Below, piece by piece: positions 5,631 through 11,338 of a stretch of DNA of 11,338 bases. A model generated the notes under the pieces. It was not told the DNA's origin, made no database searches, and saw nothing but the letters and a program-made list of their open reading frames with translations. Position numbers and translations under genes: made by a program. The DNA comes from an uncultured Candidatus Melainabacteria bacterium. GTDB taxonomy: Bacteria > Cyanobacteriota > Vampirovibrionia > Gastranaerophilales > Gastranaerophilaceae. Positions within the stretch are counted from its first letter, which is position 1; the number at the start of each line of letters is the position of its first letter. The DNA lies in the NCBI GenBank assembly GCA_937891325.1, contig CALAFU010000323.1:1-11338 (forward strand), in the 5' to 3' direction.

Positions 5631-5660
5631 AAGGCCGGGATTAATTCCCGGCTTTATTTA
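5631..5660. terminator. Bidirectional intrinsic terminator between convergent operons
   Basis: A GC-rich stem GCCGGGA (5634-5640) with TCCCGGC (5646-5652) and loop TTAAT, extended by A-T pairs at the base. T-rich tracts follow on both strands (CTTTATTTATT on plus; CTTTCTTTTAG on minus). The minus-strand radical SAM gene ends inside it: its last codons (Lys-Ala-Gly-Asn-stop) form one stem arm and the loop. Confidence 0.88.
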
Positions 5661-6618
5661 TTAAATATTCAAATATTGACGGCATTCCAGGGCAACCTGT
5701 TTCATCCCAATTAAGTTGGCAACAGTCTCCGTTACAATATTTAAAGTATTGACAAATATAACAATTGTTATTTCTGATTAATTCTTTGGTAATTAAAGAG
5801 TTGTAGACATCAACATTTGTTTTCCCATAAATATCACCATATGTAAATTGATAGCTGTTAGGACACCCGCAAATTGTTCCATCTGTATTGATTGTAATTA
5901 TTTTCTTTTGGCATTGCCGTTTCCTGCATCCTATCAAATTATTATGAAAAACAGCTTCTTCACAACTTTCAAATAATGGGATTGTAAAATTAAATTTGTT
6001 GATATTTTCTATATATGCATTATACAGCCATTTGTCGATATCACTATTATTTGCTTTAACATTAAATTTCGCAGCATTTCCAGTTTCTGTGATTCGTTCA
6101 AAATTTAATTTTGATATGTTAAATTGTTTAAAATATGAAAATAAAGCGTCTGATTTTATTTCGTTTATTAAATATTTATTGAGTGAAACTATAGGTTGAA
6201 TATTTATGTTTGATTCTGTTAATTTTCTAACATTATTTTCCCAAAGTTTTAATTGTTGTTTAGTTCGGAAGCGAATTTTGTAATCCCACGATGTTGAAAT
6301 TAATTTGAATTGTTTGAAGAAATTTAATGTTTTTTCATCAATATTGTACATTAAATTTGTTGTTATATAAAGGTTAACTTTTTTATCAACATTATCAATA
6401 ACAAATTGGGATTTTTGTATCCCGTCATATAAAGGTTCGCCACCGTGTAGTATTAATGTTACATTATTTGTCAAAGTTTTATTGTTGATAAAAGAAACGG
6501 CTTGTTTTAAAGTATTGACAGATAAGTCGTCATTAAATTTTGAAACAGCATTATAACAATGCTGACAACGTAATTGACAACGATTAGTAAGTTTCAAATA
6601 GATGATTAATTCATTCAT
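5641..6618 (-). CDS. Radical SAM protein with C-terminal SPASM domain
   Basis: By family, it cleaves S-adenosylmethionine at a [4Fe-4S] cluster to make a 5'-deoxyadenosyl radical; SPASM proteins commonly modify peptides or proteins. The 325-residue product has CQLRCQHC at 14-21 (Cys14, Cys18, Cys21, the CX3CX2C site), HGGEP at 58-62, and ITTN at 85-88, all in normal order for the core barrel. The C-terminal third is a clear SPASM domain: Cys231, Cys236, TDGTICGCP with Cys250 and Cys252, then CYICQYFKYCNGDCC (Cys286, 289, 295, 299, 300) and Cys309, sufficient for two auxiliary clusters. It overlaps the upstream gene by 4 nt (ATGA) and has no good ribosome site, so translation is likely coupled. 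It is the last gene of the cluster. Best inference: a RiPP-type or protein maturase; the substrate is unproven. Confidence 0.92.
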   Translation of the reverse strand: MNELIIYLKLTNRCQLRCQHCYNAVSKFNDDLSVNTLKQAVSFINNKTLTNNVTLILHGGEPLYDGIQKSQFVIDNVDKKVNLYITTNLMYNIDEKTLNFFKQFKLISTSWDYKIRFRTKQQLKLWENNVRKLTESNINIQPIVSLNKYLINEIKSDALFSYFKQFNISKLNFERITETGNAAKFNVKANNSDIDKWLYNAYIENINKFNFTIPLFESCEEAVFHNNLIGCRKRQCQKKIITINTDGTICGCPNSYQFTYGDIYGKTNVDVYNSLITKELIRNNNCYICQYFKYCNGDCCQLNWDETGCPGMPSIFEYLINKAGN

Positions 6619-7397
6619 GGCAAAATAAAGTTTGGCTGTATCAGCTCTTGAATTTTTTGTTTATTAATTTGTTTGTGCGGTCTAAAATTATTTATTGTGC
6701 TATTGTACCTGCTGTTATCAAGGATTGATAATTTAACAGGTATTGATGGAACTTTTAGCATCATTAACAATAATGCTTGTAGTTCACATTTATTATTAGA
6801 AGGTAACAAGCTGCCGTCGTTTTGCAGAAACATTTGTAATGCTGTTTTTAATCCTTTATTAACAGTATCATTTAGTATACTAACAATTTCGTCGTGTGAA
6901 AAGTAATCGTTAATAAAATTGTTTTCAGCACCATAAGATAGTGCATCATATTGTATCAAAATGTTATCAAATAAATCAATAGGTATGTTTACATCTAATA
7001 CTTGTGTATTTTTATGATATACATTTTCTATAGTTGAATAAACAATAGAATTAGAATTTAATAATGACGCAAAATTTTCAAACTGTGAATTTTGATATAA
7101 GTAATATGTCCCTAGAATATCTTCACCTGAATAATTGTCGAAAAATAAGTCCAATTCATTGTTTAGCAGCAAAGTATTGAAATCTTGAAAATATTTAATA
7201 GCTTTTGTAGAATTAATGATTCTTTCAGCTTCTTCTTTTGAAGTAATACTTTTGTTAGTTGTTTTATAGATAGATTGGACATTATCTATATGTATTTCAC
7301 CAATAAAATTCTGATTAATTTTAGCGGTCTTTTTAATACATAAAGGAAGTTGTTGGCAAACATCAGTTGTCTTTATATAAATATTATTATAAAACAT
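6615..7397 (-). CDS. Unrecognised protein of the radical SAM cluster (260 aa)
   Basis: The ATG at 7397 has AAGGAAG 6 nt upstream, located in the end of the previous gene, which it overlaps by 11 nt; its own end overlaps the SPASM enzyme by 4 nt. The protein begins MFYNNIYIKTTDVCQQLPLC, with Cys14 and Cys20, followed by Asn-, Leu- and Ile-rich sequence that is probably mixed alpha and beta. Aromatic-rich stretches (ALKYFQDF-like and TYYLYQNSQF) occur in the middle, and the C-terminus is basic (RPHKQINKQKIQELIQP). There is no P-loop, Fe-S cysteine pattern, signal peptide or transmembrane helix. Position between enzyme genes suggests a partner, such as a substrate-recognition subunit or scaffold, or a second substrate. 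That is inference from context only. Confidence 0.8.
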   Translation of the reverse strand: MFYNNIYIKTTDVCQQLPLCIKKTAKINQNFIGEIHIDNVQSIYKTTNKSITSKEEAERIINSTKAIKYFQDFNTLLLNNELDLFFDNYSGEDILGTYYLYQNSQFENFASLLNSNSIVYSTIENVYHKNTQVLDVNIPIDLFDNILIQYDALSYGAENNFINDYFSHDEIVSILNDTVNKGLKTALQMFLQNDGSLLPSNNKCELQALLLMMLKVPSIPVKLSILDNSRYNSTINNFRPHKQINKQKIQELIQPNFILP

Positions 7398-8103
7398 TTA
7401 CCACTTCCTTTATTGAATTTACAAATGCGTTCCAATTTTGTTCGTCGGCTATTCCAAACATTAAAGTTTGAAATGGCGTATGATTGCAGATATTCTCAAA
7501 TAAAACATTGTTATCTAATGTAAAAAGTTTTTCATAAAATTTAGGTTGTATTCCTAAATCTTTAGAGTATATCAGGCAAAATTCAGGCGAATCAATAATT
7601 AAATTAATGATATCTTTACAAGTTTCATCATTTGATTTTGATAAATCATCAAAAGATATTTCAAAATCAATATTATCTAAACGATTGATTAAAAATAGTG
7701 GCAAGGATATTGACAGTTGAATCAATTCATTTAATTGTTCTTTATGTGAATTTATATATAAAGCTTCTTCTTGTTCGGTTAATATTGTTTCTAGTTCATT
7801 GTCAATATCTAGAATTTTAAATATTGCATGTAATAATGTATCAGACAATTCATTAATCTTGCAAGGGAAACTTCCGCCAGAAAAATAGCAATCTAAGAAT
7901 TCTACTTTTAAATTATAATCAGCTTTTTGAAAATTCAAATGAACGTTGTCAAAGTTTGTGTTTCTTAAATAGATCAAACTTGTTTTTACGTTATCTTCAT
8001 TTGGAATAGAAGGATAATTAATATTAGTTACATCAACAATCGCGCCTTCTTGCATTATCTGTTGCATAGTTTCAAAATCATAAGGCAAACCAGTTTTAAT
8101 CAT
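7387..8103 (-). CDS. Unrecognised acidic protein of the radical SAM cluster (238 aa)
   Basis: The ATG at 8103 overlaps the stop of the candidate substrate gene by 4 nt (ATGA). Its ribosome site GAGGAAG lies inside the last codons of that gene, so production of the two is tied together. The sequence is acidic and Leu/Ile-rich: MIKTGLPYDFETMQQIMQEG, a middle with EFLDCYFSGGSFPCK (Cys near 72 and 81), long helical-looking stretches with Asp and Glu, and an end WNAFVNSIKEVVNVL. No metal-binding motif, Walker site or membrane segment is visible, and I do not recognise the family. Being immediately downstream of the candidate substrate, it could be a dedicated chaperone or recognition partner, or a virion protein; the sequence does not decide. 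Confidence 0.8.
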   Translation of the reverse strand: MIKTGLPYDFETMQQIMQEGAIVDVTNINYPSIPNEDNVKTSLIYLRNTNFDNVHLNFQKADYNLKVEFLDCYFSGGSFPCKINELSDTLLHAIFKILDIDNELETILTEQEEALYINSHKEQLNELIQLSISLPLFLINRLDNIDFEISFDDLSKSNDETCKDIINLIIDSPEFCLIYSKDLGIQPKFYEKLFTLDNNVLFENICNHTPFQTLMFGIADEQNWNAFVNSIKEVVNVL

Positions 8104-8726
8104 CTTCTTCCTCGTGAATCATAACAATTTGAATGACAATCTGAATAACATTGAAAGAATTTATATATGATTTCATTGCTATCACGACATTGAGAAGTCC
8201 AAGCATTTAAACAATTTGCAATTGTTTGGTTTGCATCAGAAGCCATAATTCTCTTACCCGCAGAAAAAAGCATTTGTGGTGACAGTTGTATATTTGTATT
8301 TCCTTCACGTGTCCATGACGCTTCTTTTGTACCAGCGGGAATGTCAGGGAACGTTAATATTCCTGTTCCAGACATACTGTCAACTAAAGCTTGTGTACCA
8401 TTTGTATTAAAATACCATTGTGATTGAAATTTTCTAATCTTACTTAAAGATTGTGTAATGTTTAATAGTGCAGCACATAAAGAAGCAGCGTTTATTCTAG
8501 TATCGTTTGATGACAGGTACGTACGTTTTGTACCTAACAATTGATTATCAGGTACTGATTGTGGAGTTGTTAACCCGTTAGCCGTTTTTGAAAAATGAGG
8601 TTTGTTACCTGAATGATACGTTGCTGTATTATAGGCAGGATCAACAACTGTTGAATTGAATTGTGAAATGAAACCAACAATTGAATTTGCTGTAATTTTT
8701 TGAATCTTTGTATTTGAATCTACCAT
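8100..8726 (-). CDS. Tail-protein-like product with Cys-rich C-terminus, candidate radical SAM substrate
   Basis: The 208-residue product is rich in Ser, Thr, Asn and Gln, unlike its Lys/Ile/Leu-rich neighbours. Three stretches share a loose pattern of I.A..(I/N)...I...N or similar (about 8-27, 75-97 and 159-180), reminiscent of small phage structural proteins with IxAxxINxLIxxIN motifs. Five of its six cysteines are in the last 37 residues (Cys172, 180, 193, 197, 201). The end reads CYSDCHSNCYDSRGRR: three tandem units of Cys, Tyr or His, then two polar residues, followed by a basic tail. It has no signal peptide. It has its own promoter and palindrome upstream and a weak GGG ribosome site 8 nt before the ATG. 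It sits between radical SAM genes. I infer that its C-terminus is the modification target; alternatively the cysteines bind metal or form disulfides in a virion. Confidence 0.75.
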   Translation of the reverse strand: MVDSNTKIQKITANSIVGFISQFNSTVVDPAYNTATYHSGNKPHFSKTANGLTTPQSVPDNQLLGTKRTYLSSNDTRINAASLCAALLNITQSLSKIRKFQSQWYFNTNGTQALVDSMSGTGILTFPDIPAGTKEASWTREGNTNIQLSPQMLFSAGKRIMASDANQTIANCLNAWTSQCRDSNEIIYKFFQCYSDCHSNCYDSRGRR

Positions 8727-8737
8727 ATTTTAAACCC

Positions 8738-8747
8738 GTCGTACGAC
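8738..8747. promoter_or_regulatory. Perfect palindrome GTCGTACGAC, operator-like site
   Basis: A 10-bp perfect palindrome in the 24-nt gap before the candidate substrate gene, about 3-13 nt downstream of the start predicted from the promoter at 8758-8786 and directly beside the GGG ribosome site. Its 8-bp core TCGTACGA occurs again at 2213-2220 upstream of the tip-like gene. A repressor or activator site is inferred. Confidence 0.45.
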
Positions 8748-8750
8748 TTG

Positions 8751-9677
8751 TCATTTAACAATAGAACGATTTTGTAACAGTGTCAATAGACGTTTTAACC
8801 CGGAGCATTCATTATTATTGTTTAGTGTTTCAAGGTGTTCAGCTTTACATTTGTTAAAGTATTTACACGTTGAACAAGATTTTATGTACGTTTGATAACT
8901 CTTCTCGCAGAATGTTTGCCATTGTTGTAAGTTGTCAAATGTTACATATTGTTCTATATTATTTTTAAAAACGGTTGTACAGTATTTTCCGTTTGGGTTT
9001 ATAAACAAATAACCTTCCGTGTTTGGGTCGAAATCTGTATCATTTAAGACATTTAAATTTTCTATTTTAAATTTAGCGTCAGATTGCATTGAATGGTAAC
9101 AAATGAAATCATATAAAAATCTTGAGAATTGATCTAATGAAATTGAACACGATTTTTTATAGACTGAATTGTGATGTTGAATAAAGAAAACATCAAACCC
9201 TAATTTATTATAAAATTTATATAGTTCATTTATTGGTCTATTTATAATAGACGGTAATACAACAACAGTTAGATCAAAAAGCTTTGTTCCTGTATATTTT
9301 TTGATTTGTTGTAATGTTTTTGAGTATTGGTATCTTTCTTCATTTAATGAAACGTTTAGCTTGATATTATTAAGTAAACAAAAAGTTAAAATGTTTTCAT
9401 TACTAAAATTACTTGTTAAAGATATACTTGATTTAGGTAATTGAAGTTTTATTAAATCCGCCAAACGTTGTAAATAAACGTTATCAAGCAGTGATAGTTC
9501 ACCACCGTACAAACTAACATTTTTAATATTATATAATTGCTTTAATTCAAGTAATGAAGACTCAAGATTTTCCAAACTTAAAAGATTGTCAGATTGTATT
9601 AAATTACCTAAATAACAATATTGACACTTGAAATTGCATTTATATGAAGGCATTATTGATAATGTTAAATTTTTCAT
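8751..9677 (-). CDS. Radical SAM protein (308 aa) with C-terminal cysteine cluster, paralogue of its upstream neighbour
   Basis: It begins MKNLTLSIMPSYKCNFKCQY with the CX3CX2C site at Cys14, Cys18, Cys21, GGEL at 58-61 (Leu where Pro is usual), and SLTSNFSNENILTF corresponding to the TNG strand. The 200-308 region has INPNGKYCT and then Cys268, Cys271, Cys277 and Cys291 (CSTCKYFNKC), a reduced SPASM or Twitch-like set able to hold one auxiliary cluster. The whole length aligns with the gene at 9674-10573, including the N-terminal CYLGNL, VVLPS, and FGFDV segments, so the two arose by duplication. One difference: the neighbour's Cys218 is replaced here by Glu. It overlaps that gene by 4 nt (ATGA). 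Likely a protein- or peptide-modifying enzyme; substrate inferred from context. Confidence 0.9.
   Translation of the reverse strand: MKNLTLSIMPSYKCNFKCQYCYLGNLIQSDNLLSLENLESSLLELKQLYNIKNVSLYGGELSLLDNVYLQRLADLIKLQLPKSSISLTSNFSNENILTFCLLNNIKLNVSLNEERYQYSKTLQQIKKYTGTKLFDLTVVVLPSIINRPINELYKFYNKLGFDVFFIQHHNSVYKKSCSISLDQFSRFLYDFICYHSMQSDAKFKIENLNVLNDTDFDPNTEGYLFINPNGKYCTTVFKNNIEQYVTFDNLQQWQTFCEKSYQTYIKSCSTCKYFNKCKAEHLETLNNNNECSGLKRLLTLLQNRSIVK
8758..8786 (-). promoter_or_regulatory. Internal sigma70-like promoter driving the candidate substrate gene
   Basis: On the minus strand, TTGACA (8786-8781), 17-bp spacer, TATTGT (8763-8758), located within the last codons of the upstream radical SAM gene. 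Hexamers and spacing are identical to the promoter at 4580-4608. Transcription would begin near 8751, giving a leader of about 24 nt. Confidence 0.62.
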
Positions 9678-10573
9678 AGTAATTCATTTCTGATTTTAAA
9701 AAGATTCATACATTTATTTTTATCTGAACTATAAATATTTTTTGAACCACATTGTTTATAATAAAAACATTGTTTGCATGTATCTTTTTGTTTTGCATTA
9801 ATACTTTTGCAAAATTTGCTAAACTGTTCAACAGTGTCAAATTCAACAAAATATTCTTTATTGTTATTATCGTATGTTATTGTTGAAAATTTACCGTTAG
9901 GGTTTAAAAATAACGAGTCACAACTGACGGCATTTATATTGTCTTGCAATAAGAAATCAATATTTTTGATCTTAAAATTATAGTGCCCGATCTGGTATTG
10001 TTTAATTAATTCATCAATAAATTTATAGTATTTTTCATTTGTTATGTTATAATTAAGTTTGTTAGTTCTTGAAGCGTTATACTTTAAGAAATAAACATCA
10101 AACCCAAAAGAATTATAGAATTGTAAAATGCTTTTAATGTTGTCATTTAACAGTGAGGGTAAAACGACGCTGCTTAATTGAATATTCTTCAAGCCTTTAA
10201 TTAAATTTAAATTCTTTATTGTTTCTGCAAAGTGTTGTCTTTCTTTATTGACTGATATCGTCATTTGCACATTATGTTGTAAACAAAAATTTACGAATTT
10301 AATGTTTGAAAAATTAGTTACATACGTAACTTGATAATCTTTAATCAAGTTTTGCAACTCTTCCAAATAGTAGCAATCAAGCAAGCTTGGTTCCCCACCT
10401 AATACTTGGACATGGGTAATTTTGTAATATTGTTTAATTTCTGATAATTTATCTTTTAACACATTGAGGTTTAAAAGTGTTGTATCAGTTTTTAAATTAC
10501 CCAAATAACAAAATTTACAACCCCAATTACATTTAAAGGATGGTTGTATAGATAAATTTCTTAAAGTTTCCAT
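9674..10573 (-). CDS. Radical SAM protein (299 aa) with C-terminal cysteine cluster
   Basis: The ATG at 10573 (METLRNLSIQ) overlaps the end of the upstream gene by 13 nt and has no ribosome site, which suggests translational coupling. The SAM-cluster motif CNWGCKFC is at 15-22 (Cys15, Cys19, Cys22), GGEP at 59-62, and VTNFSN at 85-90. The C-terminal region has C218DSLFLNPNGKFST, resembling the start of a SPASM domain, then Cys255 and CKQCFYYKQC with Cys266, 269, 275, followed by Cys288. Total length is shorter than classic SPASM maturases, so probably one auxiliary cluster. It is closely related to the following gene. By family, a radical initiator acting on a peptide or protein; the specific reaction cannot be read from the sequence. 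Confidence 0.9.
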   Translation of the reverse strand: METLRNLSIQPSFKCNWGCKFCYLGNLKTDTTLLNLNVLKDKLSEIKQYYKITHVQVLGGEPSLLDCYYLEELQNLIKDYQVTYVTNFSNIKFVNFCLQHNVQMTISVNKERQHFAETIKNLNLIKGLKNIQLSSVVLPSLLNDNIKSILQFYNSFGFDVYFLKYNASRTNKLNYNITNEKYYKFIDELIKQYQIGHYNFKIKNIDFLLQDNINAVSCDSLFLNPNGKFSTITYDNNNKEYFVEFDTVEQFSKFCKSINAKQKDTCKQCFYYKQCGSKNIYSSDKNKCMNLFKIRNELL

Positions 10574-11338
10574 GATATGAATTCATTTTTTAGATTTGAA
10601 TTTTGTTCAATATATTCTATAATTTTTCTAAACGGACAGTTGTCGAGTTTAGCATTTTTATAGATAATAGATGTCCAGCAACATCCAGGGCATTTATCTA
10701 TATATTTACAATAGAAACAACCTCGCTTGCACATTCCTTTATACTTTTTAATTTCAGAGACATTATCTTCAGTAATAACTGTATCACCATAGAAATCAGT
10801 ATTTGGAAATATTGTTGAGCTTTTAACACAATTATATGTAATACAATTTTTACATGCTGATAAATGTTTATTACAGTTGCAACCTTTAACACATTTAGAC
10901 ATTTTGCCAGTTAGTGTTAGCATTAAGCTGTTTAGATCAATAATTTGAAACAGTTTATTATCTATTGTCCATTTAAAAAAGTTAAAAAGATCGTCATCAG
11001 ATGGAAGTAAAGCCTTCCAATTAATGTTTGGTATATAGTAATTAATATCAATCTTTTTAGCAAACTTTAAATCTAAAAGTCGAGATTGATCGTTTATGTA
11101 TGCATTAATACAAGGTTTAGTTAATGTGATTGAAATTTCATTCAATAATTGCAATGAATTAAAGCGTAAAGCATTTTCAATCATTAAATTTTCTAATTCT
11201 TTTTTATGAAATCTTCCAATAGGGTCGTAACTTAAATTAATTCCACTGTTTGTTTCTTTTAATAAACTAATAACTCGTTCGATGTTTTTAAAGACACCGT
11301 TCGAAACCCATGCAAAATCCAATTTAATTTTAGGAAAA
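10561..11338 (-). CDS. Radical SAM/SPASM-type protein, C-terminal 259 residues (N-terminus beyond right edge)
   Basis: The frame is open to the right edge (first visible residues FPKIKLDFAWVSNGVF), so a TTG at 11322 is not taken as the start. The visible beginning matches the strand, Asn-Gly turn and helix in the middle of a radical SAM barrel, followed by SGINLSYDPIGRF, equivalent to the next strand. The CX3CX2C site would lie outside the window. The C-terminal half is packed with cysteines: SKCVKGCNCN, SACKNCITYNC, then CKRGCFYCKYIDKCPGCC and a final NCPF, a SPASM-like arrangement with enough ligands for two auxiliary Fe-S clusters. It is the most upstream gene visible of the cluster and overlaps the next by 13 nt. 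The call is inferred from the barrel fragment and SPASM-like end, because the diagnostic motif is not visible. Confidence 0.75.
   Translation of the reverse strand, partial: FPKIKLDFAWVSNGVFKNIERVISLLKETNSGINLSYDPIGRFHKKELENLMIENALRFNSLQLLNEISITLTKPCINAYINDQSRLLDLKFAKKIDINYYIPNINWKALLPSDDDLFNFFKWTIDNKLFQIIDLNSLMLTLTGKMSKCVKGCNCNKHLSACKNCITYNCVKSSTIFPNTDFYGDTVITEDNVSEIKKYKGMCKRGCFYCKYIDKCPGCCWTSIIYKNAKLDNCPFRKIIEYIEQNSNLKNEFISWKL

Noticed and set aside
10603..10892. Short frames on both strands inside the partial radical SAM gene
   Set aside because: They overlap the Cys-rich SPASM-like coding sequence in other frames and show no motif or ribosome site.

Overview
This is a fragment of an AT-rich tailed-phage genome (virus or prophage). 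The evidence is a tail-fibre gene with the typical repetitive fibre motifs at the left edge, small fibre-tip-like genes next to it, and a nucleotide-metabolism block with a T4 gp1-type deoxynucleoside monophosphate kinase and a type II thymidine kinase. Genes are packed with short overlaps. The host cannot be named. Shine-Dalgarno sites of AGGAG type and promoters of TTGACA-17-TATWWT type point to a bacterial host with ordinary sigma70-like transcription. No tRNA, CRISPR array, transposase, integrase or DNA invertase is visible.

Layout. (1) Positions 1-2172 hold virion tail genes, mostly on the minus strand: the N-terminal 377 codons of a tail fibre (cut by the left edge), two related fibre-tip reading frames facing each other and flanked by an exact 18-bp inverted repeat, and a 108-residue tip-like protein. 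(2) Positions 2253-4576, plus strand: a sigma70-like promoter, then a coiled-coil small protein, dNMP kinase, thymidine kinase, and a protein with a CxxC motif, an acidic middle and a Lys-rich tail. (3) Positions 4577-5066 hold no convincing gene. They hold a promoter, about 340 nt with strong base-pairing potential (one uninterrupted 16-bp stem and a 9-bp stem joining the two ends) and an intrinsic terminator, which together look like a free-standing structured RNA. (4) Positions 5007-5626: a second promoter and two small unknown genes, ending in a bidirectional terminator. (5) Positions 5641-11338, minus strand: seven tightly coupled genes reading from the right edge. Four are radical SAM enzymes (one cut by the window edge), two are unrecognised proteins, and one is a Ser/Thr/Asn-rich, tail-protein-like product with a cysteine-rich C-terminus.

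How it may work together. The minus-strand cluster has the architecture of a RiPP-like modification system carried by a phage: several radical SAM/SPASM-type enzymes next to a protein ending in three tandem Cys-X3 units (Cys193, Cys197, Cys201 of 208). That protein also has its own promoter and a palindromic operator-like site, separate from the upstream enzymes. I infer that the enzymes install carbon-centred or thioether modifications on this protein, possibly a virion component. The substrate assignment is inference. The radical SAM assignment of the three complete enzymes is directly supported by CX3CX2C and GGE motifs.
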